Source: UBA4416 sp040376995
GTDB taxonomy: Bacteria > Bacteroidota > Bacteroidia > B-17B0 > Aurantibacillaceae
DNA length: 8,348 nucleotides
Direction: 5' to 3'
Assembly (NCBI GenBank): GCA_040376995.1
Contig: JBEIPP010000136.1
Span: forward strand, 1 to 8,348
Position 1 is the first letter of the stretch. Every line of letters begins with the position of its first letter. Below, one piece after another: positions 1 through 6,435 of the stretch. The notes under the pieces were generated by a model. The model was not told the DNA's origin. It did not search any database and was given only the letters and a program-made list of their open reading frames with translations. The position numbers and the translations under genes were made by a program.

Positions 1-975
1 AATTAAAGCAGAAGCAACTCCATCGTTACTATAAGCAAATGCATCTGTGTCCGTTCCTGTTACTCTGCTAGCTGCTTGGCGCTGAAAATCAATTTTGTTT
101 TTAGTTGCTGCATCAATAATTAATTTCAATAAATTATTTTGTACAGCTGGTCCGTATGATAATACTGGCCCTTTACCACAAGCTAAATCCCCACTCACAA
201 TTTTATTCATCATTGGTGTTTGCGTATCATGGCAAACATCTGTAATAATAGCGGCATTAGGTTTTATTTTATGAGCAATCATCGTTGCTCCATTTAAACC
301 AACTTCTTCTTGTACGGCGTTTACTATATATAATCCAAATGGTAATTTAGTTTTGCTCTCTTTTAATAAACGTGCAACTTCGGCAATCATAAAACCACCT
401 ATTCTATTATCTAACGCTCTACCTACAAAGTAACGGTCATTTAAAACCATAAACTCATCTTCGTAAGTTACCACACAACCAACATGCACACCAAGTTCTT
501 CTACTTCTTTATCACTTTTGCAGCCTAAGTCTAAGAAAATATTTTTTAAAGTAGGTGTTTCTTCTTTAGCGGCATCACGCACATGAATTGCTGGCCAACC
601 AAAAACACCTTTTACAATACCTTTATCTGTAAAAATATTTACTCGTTTTGAAGGCGCAATTTGATGATCGCTTCCTCCATTACGACGCAGATAAATAAAT
701 CCATCTTTTGTTATGTAATGTACAAACCAAGAAATTTCATCAGCATGCGCTTCAATTACCACTTTATAAGGTGCTTCAGGATTGACGATACCAACAACTG
801 TTCCATATGTATCAACATAATGCTCATCTATATATTGTGCAATATAGTTTAACCACATTTTTTGTCCTGCACTTTCAAAACCGGTTGGTGAAGGATTGTT
901 TAAATAATCTTTTAAAAACGTTAAAGAATTTTGTGTGAAAATACTTTTCTCTTTTTTGACTGCTTTCTTTGCCAT
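1..975 (-). CDS. M42 family metallo-aminopeptidase (partial, C-terminus beyond window)
   Basis: The minus-strand reading frame is open from ATG at 975 to the window edge, giving 325 residues; the family usually has about 350-360, so roughly 30 are missing. Visible motifs fit a dinuclear-metal M42 peptidase: EAHADE (His77, Asp79), RALDNRIGG with the bridging Asp189, the catalytic and ligand pair Glu223-Glu224 in VQEEVGL, Asp246 in ITDVCHD, and GTDTDA at 307-312. The last metal-binding histidine of the family would lie in the missing part. The family comprises cytosolic, often large multimeric aminopeptidases that trim peptides; annotations also use glutamyl aminopeptidase or endoglucanase, the latter being historical. 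The N-terminus is Lys-rich (MAKKAVKKEK) with no signal peptide, so a cytoplasmic location is inferred. It diverges from rnhA. The exact substrate cannot be told. Confidence 0.95.
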   Translation of the reverse strand, partial: MAKKAVKKEKSIFTQNSLTFLKDYLNNPSPTGFESAGQKMWLNYIAQYIDEHYVDTYGTVVGIVNPEAPYKVVIEAHADEISWFVHYITKDGFIYLRRNGGSDHQIAPSKRVNIFTDKGIVKGVFGWPAIHVRDAAKEETPTLKNIFLDLGCKSDKEVEELGVHVGCVVTYEDEFMVLNDRYFVGRALDNRIGGFMIAEVARLLKESKTKLPFGLYIVNAVQEEVGLNGATMIAHKIKPNAAIITDVCHDTQTPMMNKIVSGDLACGKGPVLSYGPAVQNNLLKLIIDAATKNKIDFQRQAASRVTGTDTDAFAYSNDGVASALI

Positions 976-1006
976 ATCTTGATTTTATATAGATTTTAAA
1001 TATATT

Positions 1007-1039
1007 AAAAATTAGGGGATTTAAGCATGCAATTTCAAA
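1007..1039 (-). promoter_or_regulatory. candidate Bacteroidota-type promoter for the M42 peptidase
   Basis: Read on the minus strand, TTTG (1039-1036) is followed after 21 nt by TAATTTTT (1014-1007). This resembles the Bacteroidota sigma pattern of TTTG at -33 and TAnnTTTG at -7, with one mismatch at the last base. Transcription would start near position 1000, leaving a leader of about 25 nt before the ATG at 975. It is a pattern match only; A+T-rich DNA gives such matches by chance. Confidence 0.4.
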
Positions 1040-1105
1040 ACTATTTTTCGCAAATGAAGCGTGAGAAATATCATATTTTACAGCAAAAAAACTATATTTA
1101 CCGCA

Positions 1106-1576
1106 ATGATAAATAACGATGTCATAGAAATATATACGGACGGGGCTTGCAGCGGAAATCCAGGTCCTGGTGGACTTGGCATCGTTATGAAATATAAAGA
1201 GCAACGAAAAGAATTAGCTTACGGATTTAAGTTAACCACTAACAACCGCATGGAGTTGATTGCTATTATTGTAGCCCTTGAAACGTTAAAAAAAGAAAAC
1301 TCAAATGTTGTAGTTTATTCAGATTCAAAATATGTTGTTGATTCAATTAATTTAGGTTGGGTATATGGTTGGGTAAAAAAAGGATTTAAAGATAAAGCCA
1401 ATCCTGATTTATGGAAACGTTTTTTAGAAATAAATAAAAAACACCAAGTAAAATATGTTTGGGTAAAAGGTCATGCTTCTAATAAAGAAAATAACCGTTG
1501 CGATGAATTAGCTGTTGCAGCAAGCAAAAGTAAACATTTATTGATTGATGAAGGCTATGAGTTATTGAAAAAATAG
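1106..1576 (+). CDS. rnhA: ribonuclease HI
   Basis: This 156-residue protein cleaves the RNA strand of RNA-DNA hybrids, removing primers and R-loops in the cytoplasm. All catalytic residues of the bacterial type 1 enzyme can be placed: Asp12 in IYTDGACSGNPGPGG, Glu50 in TNNRMELIA, Asp73 in YSDSKYV, His123 in VKGHASN and Asp133 in NRCDELA. The basic handle region typical of the E. coli type is present around GWVKKGFKDKANPDLW (88-103). A frame-consistent GTG at 1061 would add 15 residues with no family counterpart, so the ATG at 1106 is preferred; it gives almost the E. coli length (155). No Shine-Dalgarno sequence precedes it. The gene diverges from the M42 peptidase and ends 8 nt before a hairpin terminator. 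Confidence 0.96.
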   Translation: MINNDVIEIYTDGACSGNPGPGGLGIVMKYKEQRKELAYGFKLTTNNRMELIAIIVALETLKKENSNVVVYSDSKYVVDSINLGWVYGWVKKGFKDKANPDLWKRFLEINKKHQVKYVWVKGHASNKENNRCDELAVAASKSKHLLIDEGYELLKK

Positions 1577-1584
1577 TTCTACGC

Positions 1585-1628
1585 AGACCTTCAGTTTTTT
1601 GAAACCTGAAAGGTCTTTCTGATTTTTT
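1585..1628 (+). terminator. rho-independent terminator after rnhA, probably bidirectional
   Basis: AGACCTTCAG (1585-1594) pairs with CTGAAAGGTCT (1606-1616) with one bulged A, closing an 11-nt loop. TTTCTGATTTTTT follows on the plus strand. The hairpin lies between convergent rnhA and the broken ORF6N gene. On the minus strand the T-run after the stem is further away (ACTATTTTTT), so termination from that side is less certain. Confidence 0.8.
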
Positions 1629-2062
1629 AAATCTTATAGTCTATTTTATTTCTCTCAATAGGATTTTCTTTCTTTTCCAATAACTCATCCAAGTATCTAA
1701 AAAAACAATCTCCATATTTTTATCCTGATTATCGAGTTTGTTTTTTATTTTTTCAATATCTAACCGCAAATCAGTATTATCAACTAACATTTGACGAATT
1801 TTTGTAAAAATTCTCATAATTTGAATATTAACTGCAATAGCCCTATCGCTATTCAATATTGCTGATAGCATAGCTTCACCTTGTTCTGTAAACACATAAG
1901 GTAATTTTCTTTTTCCGCCCCAACTTGATATTCCATTTTGGAACATCAAGTTTTTAAGCTCAATTTCTGTTAGTTGGAACATAAAATCATCGGGGAATCT
2001 CTTAACATTTCTATTAACAGATTTATTTAAGTTACCTGTTGTAACAAGATAAAGTTCCGCTA

Positions 2063-2080
2063 TCCCGATAGTTATCGGGA
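2063..2080. repeat. palindromic repeat copy 1 inside the ORF6N pseudogene
   Basis: TCCCGATAGTTATCGGGA has 8-bp arms (TCCCGATA/TATCGGGA) around a central GT that breaks perfect symmetry. It sits exactly where the conserved LDRDLAELY-type stretch of ORF6N should read through: LDR lies before it and IAELY after it, but in another frame. A short direct repeat, GATAG, flanks it, although part of this overlaps the end of the palindrome and may be chance. Confidence 0.85.
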
Positions 2081-2122
2081 CCTATCTAACATTACTTTTT
2101 GATTTCGAATAAGATATATCTT

Positions 2123-2140
2123 TCCCGATAGCTATCGGGA
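2123..2140. repeat. palindromic repeat copy 2 inside the ORF6N pseudogene (perfect)
   Basis: TCCCGATAGCTATCGGGA is a perfect 18-bp palindrome. On the coding (minus) strand it falls between DELVM and KIYLIRNQKVM of the ORF6N frame. It keeps the frame but adds Ser-Arg-stop-Leu-Ser-Gly, so it ends translation after 18 residues. The start-to-start distance to the neighbouring copy is 60 bp. Confidence 0.9.
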
Positions 2141-2188
2141 CATTACTAATTCGTCTGGGACAACTACTAAATTTTCTTGTTTACTCAT

Positions 2189-2610
2189 AAATTAAACTCT
2201 CTACAAAATACATTGCAAGATTAAATAATTTAAGAATAAACTAGTGCTACGAATTATAGCATTTTGAAAAAAAAGTAGAAGAAAAATCAATACCCAGCCC
2301 TCAAATTATAAGGATTATTATGTTTCAAATAATACCATATGGAAAAACTGAATTAAAAAATAATTACTTAAATAATTTATCGCCTTTTTAAGTTTCAATA
2401 TTTTATTCGGTTCGTCATAATCTAATGACCATCTGAAAGTAAAAAAACTAATATGTTACCTTCCTATTGTGGAAGGAAATTCGATCTTGTTATCGCTTCA
2501 TTATTATAATACCAATAAATTTGCGTATTAATAATAACTATTGAAAACCAAATGATAGGAATCAATAAATAGACGTAAGAATCAATTATTATTAAAAACT
2601 TAAGCATCAA
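2189..2610. other. 422-bp stretch without a confident gene
   Basis: This very A+T-rich stretch lies between the ORF6N pseudogene and the FMN reductase. It contains a 47-codon hydrophobic minus-strand ORF directly after the reductase (2464-2607, listed separately). It also holds a 23-codon plus-strand ORF (2320-2391) with AAGGA 5 nt before its ATG, and a 6-bp hairpin CCTTCC/GGAAGG (2459-2464 with 2471-2476). A second minus-strand frame (2455-2318) is open for 45 codons without a usable start. The stretch may be gene remnants. No RNA gene or complete mobile element is visible. Confidence 0.6.
2464..2607 (-). CDS. possible small single-pass membrane protein (doubtful)
   Basis: ATG at 2607 lies 3 nt after the stop codon of the FMN reductase on the same strand. 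It opens 47 codons: MLKFLIIIDSYVYLLIPI leads into about 30 mostly hydrophobic residues ending IYWYY, then a polar tail NNEAITRSNFLPQ and TAG. This would be one membrane segment. Translational coupling to the reductase is possible from the spacing. I do not recognise the family. Further downstream, in another frame (2455-2318), the strand encodes a protein-like stretch (WSLDYDEPNKILKLKKAI), so this may be the front of a decayed longer gene. A chance ORF in A+T-rich DNA is equally plausible. Confidence 0.25.
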   Translation of the reverse strand: MLKFLIIIDSYVYLLIPIIWFSIVIINTQIYWYYNNEAITRSNFLPQ

Positions 2611-3138
2611 CTAAAATTTCAAAAAGCCATCTAACTGTAAATCAATCACTTTTTTAGTGTCGGCATCTGTCAAGTTTCCTTGCGCATCCATTAATGTATC
2701 AACGCGGCTAATAGGAAGCTTATTATGGTAAACGTTTATTTTTAGGTAGTTTAAAATATTGGTTAAATGCTCCATACCTCTTAAATTACCTGCTCTTCCG
2801 GTTGCTATTCCTACCAAACAAGCCTTATTATCCATCCAAGTACGTGGAGGAACAGCGTCTAAAAACACCTTTAAAATACCTGCAAAACTGCCATTATACT
2901 CAGGAGATACGAAGATAAATTTAGTTTGTTTGTCAACATAAGTATTAATAATACTTTGAAAATTTTCAGAACGTTTTCCATATAAATCTGTATGTAAAAC
3001 TGACTCGGGTAAATCTTTTAAGCTAAATAGCTCAACATCAACACCTTTACTGTTTAAGGCTGATTTGTAGTAATTGGCTACTTTTTCAGTGTTACTATCA
3101 ACTCTGTTAGTTGCCGATATGATTGTAATTGAATGCAT
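2611..3138 (-). CDS. NAD(P)H-dependent FMN reductase (flavodoxin-like fold)
   Basis: The 175-residue protein belongs to the NADPH-dependent FMN reductase family (Pfam FMN_red), cytosolic enzymes that move electrons from NAD(P)H to flavin, quinone or azo acceptors. The N-terminal strand and phosphate loop ITIISATNRVDSNT (4-17) would hold the FMN phosphate. SPEYNGSFAGILKVFLDAV (78-96) is the hallmark segment that contacts the flavin ring. GRAGNLRGMEHL (114-125) matches the conserved Gly-rich loop and following helix. The length is normal for the family. The ATG at 3138 begins directly before the first beta strand. It is transcribed divergently from the metallo-hydrolase at 3262, across a 123-bp region that must hold both promoters. 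The natural acceptor cannot be told from the sequence. Confidence 0.92.
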   Translation of the reverse strand: MHSITIISATNRVDSNTEKVANYYKSALNSKGVDVELFSLKDLPESVLHTDLYGKRSENFQSIINTYVDKQTKFIFVSPEYNGSFAGILKVFLDAVPPRTWMDNKACLVGIATGRAGNLRGMEHLTNILNYLKINVYHNKLPISRVDTLMDAQGNLTDADTKKVIDLQLDGFLKF

Positions 3139-3261
3139 TATATTATTAACATTTTGGCGAAGTTATGAATTTTACTGTTAAAAACTAAAAACAGATAAAA
3201 GCCCTAAATAGTTTAAATTTACGGGTACAATAAGTATTATTTTTTTTTTGAATTTTTATTA

Positions 3262-3945
3262 ATGAATATAACATATTACGGTCATTCTTGTTTTAGTGTA
3301 AAAGTTAACGGAAAGAATTTATTATTTGACCCATTTATTACTCCAAATGAGTTAGCCAAAAACATTGACGTTACATCAGTAAAAGCAGATTATATATTAA
3401 TTTCTCACGGACATGAAGATCACGTTGCAGATGCCATTTCTATAGCCAAAAGAACGAATGCACTGGTGATTTGTAATTGGGAGATATATGTTTGGTTAAA
3501 AAACAAGGGAGTTGAAAACATTCATCCTATGAATACTGGCGGAAAGAAAACATTTGAATTTGGCTCCATTAAATGCGTGAAAGCTGAACATAGTAGCAGC
3601 ATGCCGGATGGATCTTATGGAGGAAATCCAATGGGATTTGTGATTGAGAGTTCGGATAAAAACTTTTACTATGCTGGAGATACAGCTTTAACCTATGATA
3701 TGAAATTAATTGGCAACTATCGCAAAATTGATTTTGCATTTTTACCAATTGGCGATAATTTTACAATGGGAGTTGACAATGCTATTATCTGTTGTAAAGA
3801 TTTTATTAATTGCACGGATGTGATAGGAATGCATTACGATACATTTGGTTTTATAAAAATTAATCAAGAAGAAGCTAAACATAAATTTAGTGCACAAGGA
3901 AACAAATTAACCCTTTTAGAAATAGGAGAAACGATTAGCAAATAA
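3262..3945 (+). CDS. UPF0173-type metallo-beta-lactamase-fold hydrolase
   Basis: This 227-residue protein of the metallo-beta-lactamase superfamily has its metal ligands in order. HGHEDH (49-54) supplies His49, His51, Asp53 and His54. The other ligands are His110 in KAEHSSS, Asp140 in YYAGDTALTYDM and His191 in IGMHYDTFGF. The start MNITYYGHSCF, LLFDPFITPN (20-29) and YGGNPMGFVI (119-128) are family signatures of the UPF0173 hydrolases, whose substrate is generally unknown; some relatives act on phosphodiester or lactone bonds. There is no signal peptide, so it is probably cytosolic. Its stop codon is only 4 nt before the parA start, which suggests one transcript. No Shine-Dalgarno sequence precedes the ATG; a T-rich run lies 10 nt upstream. 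Confidence 0.93.
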   Translation: MNITYYGHSCFSVKVNGKNLLFDPFITPNELAKNIDVTSVKADYILISHGHEDHVADAISIAKRTNALVICNWEIYVWLKNKGVENIHPMNTGGKKTFEFGSIKCVKAEHSSSMPDGSYGGNPMGFVIESSDKNFYYAGDTALTYDMKLIGNYRKIDFAFLPIGDNFTMGVDNAIICCKDFINCTDVIGMHYDTFGFIKINQEEAKHKFSAQGNKLTLLEIGETISK

Positions 3946-3949
3946 CGAT

Positions 3950-4783
3950 ATGGGAAAAATAATAGCAATAGCAAATCAAAAAGGTGGAGTTGGAAAAACA
4001 ACGTCTGCCATTAATTTAGCAGCTTCTTTAGCCGTTTTAGAGTATAAAACCTTATTAGTAGACGCTGACCCTCAAGCCAATGCTACATCTGGAGTTGGAA
4101 TTGAGCCTAAGAGTGTAAAATCGGGGTTATATGAATGTATCATTGATAATAAACATCCAAAAGAAGTTATCTTAGAAACAGATACTCCAAATTTATATTT
4201 ATTACCTACAAATACTGACTTAGTAGCTATTGAGCTTGAAATTGTAAATCTTCCAAACAGAGATTATATGATGAAAGCAGCTTTAGAAAAAATTAAAAAT
4301 GATTATGATTTCATCATCATCGATTGTTGTCCGTCATTAGGATTAACTGTTATAAATTCATTAGCAGCATCTGATAGCGTTATTATTCCTGTTCAATGCG
4401 AATATTTTGCTTTAGAAGGAATGGGTAAGTTACTACAAACTATAAAATTAGTTCAAGCTCATATCAATACAGAGTTGGATATTGAAGGTGTTTTATTAAC
4501 CATGCACGACCCTCGTTTAAAATTAGCTAACCAGGTAGTAGAAGAGGTGAAAATGCATTTTCAAAATATGGTTTTCAATACGATAGTGCAACGTAACATT
4601 AAACTAGCCGAAGCTCCAAGTCATGGCAAAACAATTATTATGCATGATGCTGTTGGAAAAGGATCATTAAATTACTTAAACCTAGCGCGCGAAATATTAC
4701 AACGCAATGGTTTAACTAAAATAAGTGATGAAGACAGGACAATTAGTTTTACTCAAGAAGAATCAGAGTTTAACGAAGAATAA
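3950..4783 (+). CDS. parA: chromosome-partitioning ATPase ParA (Soj type)
   Basis: ParA is a Walker-type ATPase that binds DNA nonspecifically when ATP-bound and is released by ParB, moving the replicated origin region. The 277-residue protein shows the deviant Walker A box KGGVGKTT (11-18) with its signature Lys11, and the A' region LLVDADPQANAT (35-46) with Asp40. The Walker B strand is FIIIDCCPSLG (121-131), where the usual first Pro of CPPSLG is Cys. The C-terminal RNIKLAEAPSHGKTI (215-229) is the typical Soj/ParA end motif. There is no N-terminal helix-turn-helix domain, so this is the short chromosomal form rather than a plasmid ParA with its own regulator. It starts 4 nt after the hydrolase and lies 113 nt before parB, a wider gap than is usual for this pair. 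The tail after residue 255 is acidic. Confidence 0.97.
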   Translation: MGKIIAIANQKGGVGKTTSAINLAASLAVLEYKTLLVDADPQANATSGVGIEPKSVKSGLYECIIDNKHPKEVILETDTPNLYLLPTNTDLVAIELEIVNLPNRDYMMKAALEKIKNDYDFIIIDCCPSLGLTVINSLAASDSVIIPVQCEYFALEGMGKLLQTIKLVQAHINTELDIEGVLLTMHDPRLKLANQVVEEVKMHFQNMVFNTIVQRNIKLAEAPSHGKTIIMHDAVGKGSLNYLNLAREILQRNGLTKISDEDRTISFTQEESEFNEE

Positions 4784-4809
4784 TAATGACAAAGAATTTA
4801 TAATAATAA

Positions 4810-4855
4810 ACGAATCTATAATTCAATCACTGCAATCATAGATTCTAACATTCGT
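4810..4855 (+). promoter_or_regulatory. paired alternative hairpins between parA and parB
   Basis: GAATCTAT (4812-4819) pairs perfectly with ATAGATTC (4838-4845) around an 18-nt loop. ACGAAT (4810-4815) could instead pair with ATTCGT (4850-4855), and the two pairings share bases and exclude each other. No T-run follows directly, so it is not a clear terminator. It could be a processing site, a weak attenuator or a binding site; chance is also possible in such A+T-rich DNA. Confidence 0.35.
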
Positions 4856-4896
4856 AAAAAAATCGCAGTTACATATTTATAATATAAAAAGACAAG

Positions 4897-5793
4897 ATGA
4901 GTACAAATAAAAAACCAGCATTAGGAAGAGGATTAAGTGCATTGCTAGAAAATGCTAAAACAGATATTACAACTAAACAAAATGGCGAATCAACACCTGT
5001 TGTTGGATCAATTGCCATTATTAAAATAAAGGATATTGAAGCCAATCCGTTTCAACCTCGTACTAATTTTGAAGAAGCAGCACTTGAAGAATTATCAAAT
5101 TCAATTAAACAACACGGTATTATACAACCTATTACAGTTCGCAAACTGGGTTACGATAAATATCAGTTAATTTCTGGAGAACGACGCTTTAGAGCTTCTC
5201 AATTGGCTGAATTAACTGAAATACCAGCATATATTAGAATAGCCAACGATCAAGCTATGCTTGAAATGGGCTTAATCGAGAACATTCAGCGTGAAGATTT
5301 GGATCCAATCGAAATTTCATTGAGCTATAAACGATTAATTGACGAATGTAACATCACCCAAGAACAATTAAGCGAAAAAGTAAATAAACAACGTAGCACG
5401 GTAACTAATTTTTTACGTTTATTAAAGTTGCCAGCGGTGATTCAAAAAGCCGTGCGCGATAAAGAAATTTCGATGGGTCATGCGCGCGCTTTGTTAAGTA
5501 TAGAAAATGAAGATAAGCAATTAGCTATTTTTGCTATGGCTGTTGAAAATGAATTATCTGTACGTCAGGTTGAAGAATTAGCACGTGGTGAAAAATTAGC
5601 TTTTAAACCAAAAACCACTCGTATAGAAAAACCTTTAACTATTGAGGATAAACAAATCGCCAAAAAATTAGAGAAAATTTTCAGTAAATCATTCGACTTT
5701 AAACGCAGTCCAAAAGGCACAGGCGCTATTACTTTAACCTTTAGTAATGATACCGAATTAGAACATATTCTATCTTTTTTTGACATAAATTAA
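4897..5793 (+). CDS. parB: chromosome-partitioning protein ParB
   Basis: ParB binds parS near the replication origin, spreads as a CTP-dependent clamp and stimulates ParA ATPase. In the 298-residue protein, the N-terminal KPALGRGLSALLE (6-18) is the ParA-activating motif. The N domain follows, with IEANPFQPRTNF (47-58), the CTP-binding GERRFRAS (94-101) and GLIENIQREDLDPIE (125-139). The central helix-turn-helix that reads parS lies around 152-175 (ITQEQLSEKVNKQRSTVTNFL), followed by KEISMGHARALLSI (189-202). The C-terminal 60 residues fit the dimerisation domain. The ATG is followed at once by the expected motif, so the start is secure. No parS sequence (GTTTCACGTGAAAC-like) occurs in this window. 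The gene ends 8 nt before a strong hairpin. Confidence 0.97.
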   Translation: MSTNKKPALGRGLSALLENAKTDITTKQNGESTPVVGSIAIIKIKDIEANPFQPRTNFEEAALEELSNSIKQHGIIQPITVRKLGYDKYQLISGERRFRASQLAELTEIPAYIRIANDQAMLEMGLIENIQREDLDPIEISLSYKRLIDECNITQEQLSEKVNKQRSTVTNFLRLLKLPAVIQKAVRDKEISMGHARALLSIENEDKQLAIFAMAVENELSVRQVEELARGEKLAFKPKTTRIEKPLTIEDKQIAKKLEKIFSKSFDFKRSPKGTGAITLTFSNDTELEHILSFFDIN

Positions 5794-5801
5794 CTAACCA
5801 T

Positions 5802-5844
5802 TAATCACAAGAAATTTACTCAATAGTTTCTTGTGATTATTTTT
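5802..5844 (+). terminator. strong hairpin with T-run after parB, abutting the next start codon
   Basis: TAATCACAAGAAA (5802-5814) and TTTCTTGTGATTA (5827-5839) form a perfect 13-bp stem with a 12-nt loop, followed at once by TTTTT (5840-5844). The form is that of a rho-independent terminator, though the stem is A+T-rich. The GTG start of the next gene is only 6 nt after the T-run, so no promoter fits between them. It may give partial termination, or protect the parB mRNA end. Confidence 0.75.
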
Positions 5845-5850
5845 GATTAG

Positions 5851-6435
5851 GTGAAAGTTTCATTATTATACATATCATTATTCTTTATTTTAGTTTGTGC
5901 ACCTGCTCGTGCTCAAAATAATGATTCCTTAAAAAATGAAATTAAAACAGATTCTACTAAAAGTAAACGCGCTGTTAAAAAAGCAATTTATTCAAGTGCA
6001 CGTAAAGCAACTATTATGAGTGCATGCCTGCCAGCGTTAGGACAAATTTATAATCGTAAATATTGGAAAGCTCCTGTTATTTATGTTGCGCTTGGCGGCT
6101 TGGGATACTGGGGAGTTACCAATCAAATTAAATACAAATATTATAGCGATAATTTAAAATTCGCAAATGATAGCGATTCTAATACAATAAATGAAACATT
6201 ATATAATAATGATCAATTAGTTACTCAAAAAAGAGATTATAGAAAATATAGAGATTATGCTATTATTGCTGGCGCTTTAGTTTATTTAATCAATATTATT
6301 GATGCAAATGTAGATGCTCATTTAAAAACATTTGATGTAAGTGATGATTTAAGCTTACAAGTAAATCCTTATTCAAACTTTGATTACAATAATAAATTAC
6401 AAGCAGGATTAACTTTAAAATTAAAATTTAAGTAA
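5851..6435 (+). CDS. DUF5683-family membrane protein with signal peptide
   Basis: The 194-residue protein starts at GTG 5851; a TAG lies immediately before it, and the next in-frame ATG (6016) would remove the signal peptide, so GTG is the only good start. MKVSLLYISLFFILVCAPARA is a signal peptide, probably cut after ARA; the Cys at 16 lacks a proper lipobox. A Lys-rich segment follows (36-52), then the family hallmark SACLPALGQIYNRKYWKAP (57-75). There are two hydrophobic segments, around 75-91 and 136-149, and then NIIDANVDAHLKTFDVSDD. The C-terminus has alternating beta-like residues (LQAGLTLKLKF). This matches the DUF5683 family, which in Bacteroidota commonly sits between parB and dapB. 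Its function is not known; an envelope location is inferred from the signal peptide and membrane segments. Confidence 0.88.
   Translation: MKVSLLYISLFFILVCAPARAQNNDSLKNEIKTDSTKSKRAVKKAIYSSARKATIMSACLPALGQIYNRKYWKAPVIYVALGGLGYWGVTNQIKYKYYSDNLKFANDSDSNTINETLYNNDQLVTQKRDYRKYRDYAIIAGALVYLINIIDANVDAHLKTFDVSDDLSLQVNPYSNFDYNNKLQAGLTLKLKFK

Larger units (their letters stand above)
1627..2188 (-). pseudogene. ORF6N-domain (phage/antirepressor-like DNA-binding) protein, disrupted
   Basis: From ATG at 2188 the frame reads MSKQENLVVVPDELVM and then meets an in-frame TAG inside a palindrome (2123-2140). Skipping that palindrome restores KIYLIRNQKVMLDR. A second palindrome (2063-2080) then shifts the frame, after which IAELYLVTTGNLNKSVNRN and RFPDDFMFQLTE continue. 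In order these are the conserved pieces of an ORF6N N-terminal domain. The rest (SSWGGKRKLPYVFTEQGEAML, then DRAIAVNIQIMRIFTKIRQML and a Lys/Glu-rich coiled-coil-like tail) is typical of the family. A further shift at a run of seven T (1705-1699) hides a better C-terminus, YLDELLEKKENPIERNKIDY, ending at TAA 1629-1627. The longest piece left open is 1982-1641 (113 aa), which lacks about half of the domain. ORF6N proteins are common in prophages and genomic islands; a role for the remnant is unlikely. Confidence 0.87.

Noticed and set aside
661..852. 63-codon plus-strand ORF
   Set aside because: It lies wholly opposite the well-supported M42 peptidase and has no family-like content.
1061..1105. 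GTG start giving rnhA 15 extra residues
   Set aside because: The extension has no counterpart in RNase HI, and the ATG at 1106 gives the family length and begins just before the first beta strand.
875..1204. 109-codon minus-strand ORF between and across the peptidase and rnhA
   Set aside because: It overlaps the start of the peptidase in another frame and the 5' part of rnhA on the opposite strand; the translation looks noncoding.
2111..2122. AAGATATATCTT palindrome next to a repeat copy
   Set aside because: It encodes KIYL of the conserved ORF6N sequence, so its symmetry is explained by coding and is probably chance.
1627..2188. ORF6N gene as part of a prophage or defence island
   Set aside because: No integrase, phage structural, toxin-antitoxin or nuclease genes lie nearby; only this isolated remnant is seen.
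2759..2941. 60-codon plus-strand ORF
   Set aside because: It lies opposite the FMN reductase, whose motifs are clear.
5565..5786. 73-codon minus-strand ORF
   Set aside because: It lies opposite the end of parB.
4784..5850. Search for a parS site near parAB
   Set aside because: No GTTTCACGTGAAAC-like palindrome was seen here or elsewhere in the window.
5884..5901. Lipobox in the DUF5683 protein (I-L-V-C)
   Set aside because: Val directly before Cys does not fit the usual Gly/Ala/Ser, and an ARA cleavage site follows; an ordinary signal peptide is more likely.
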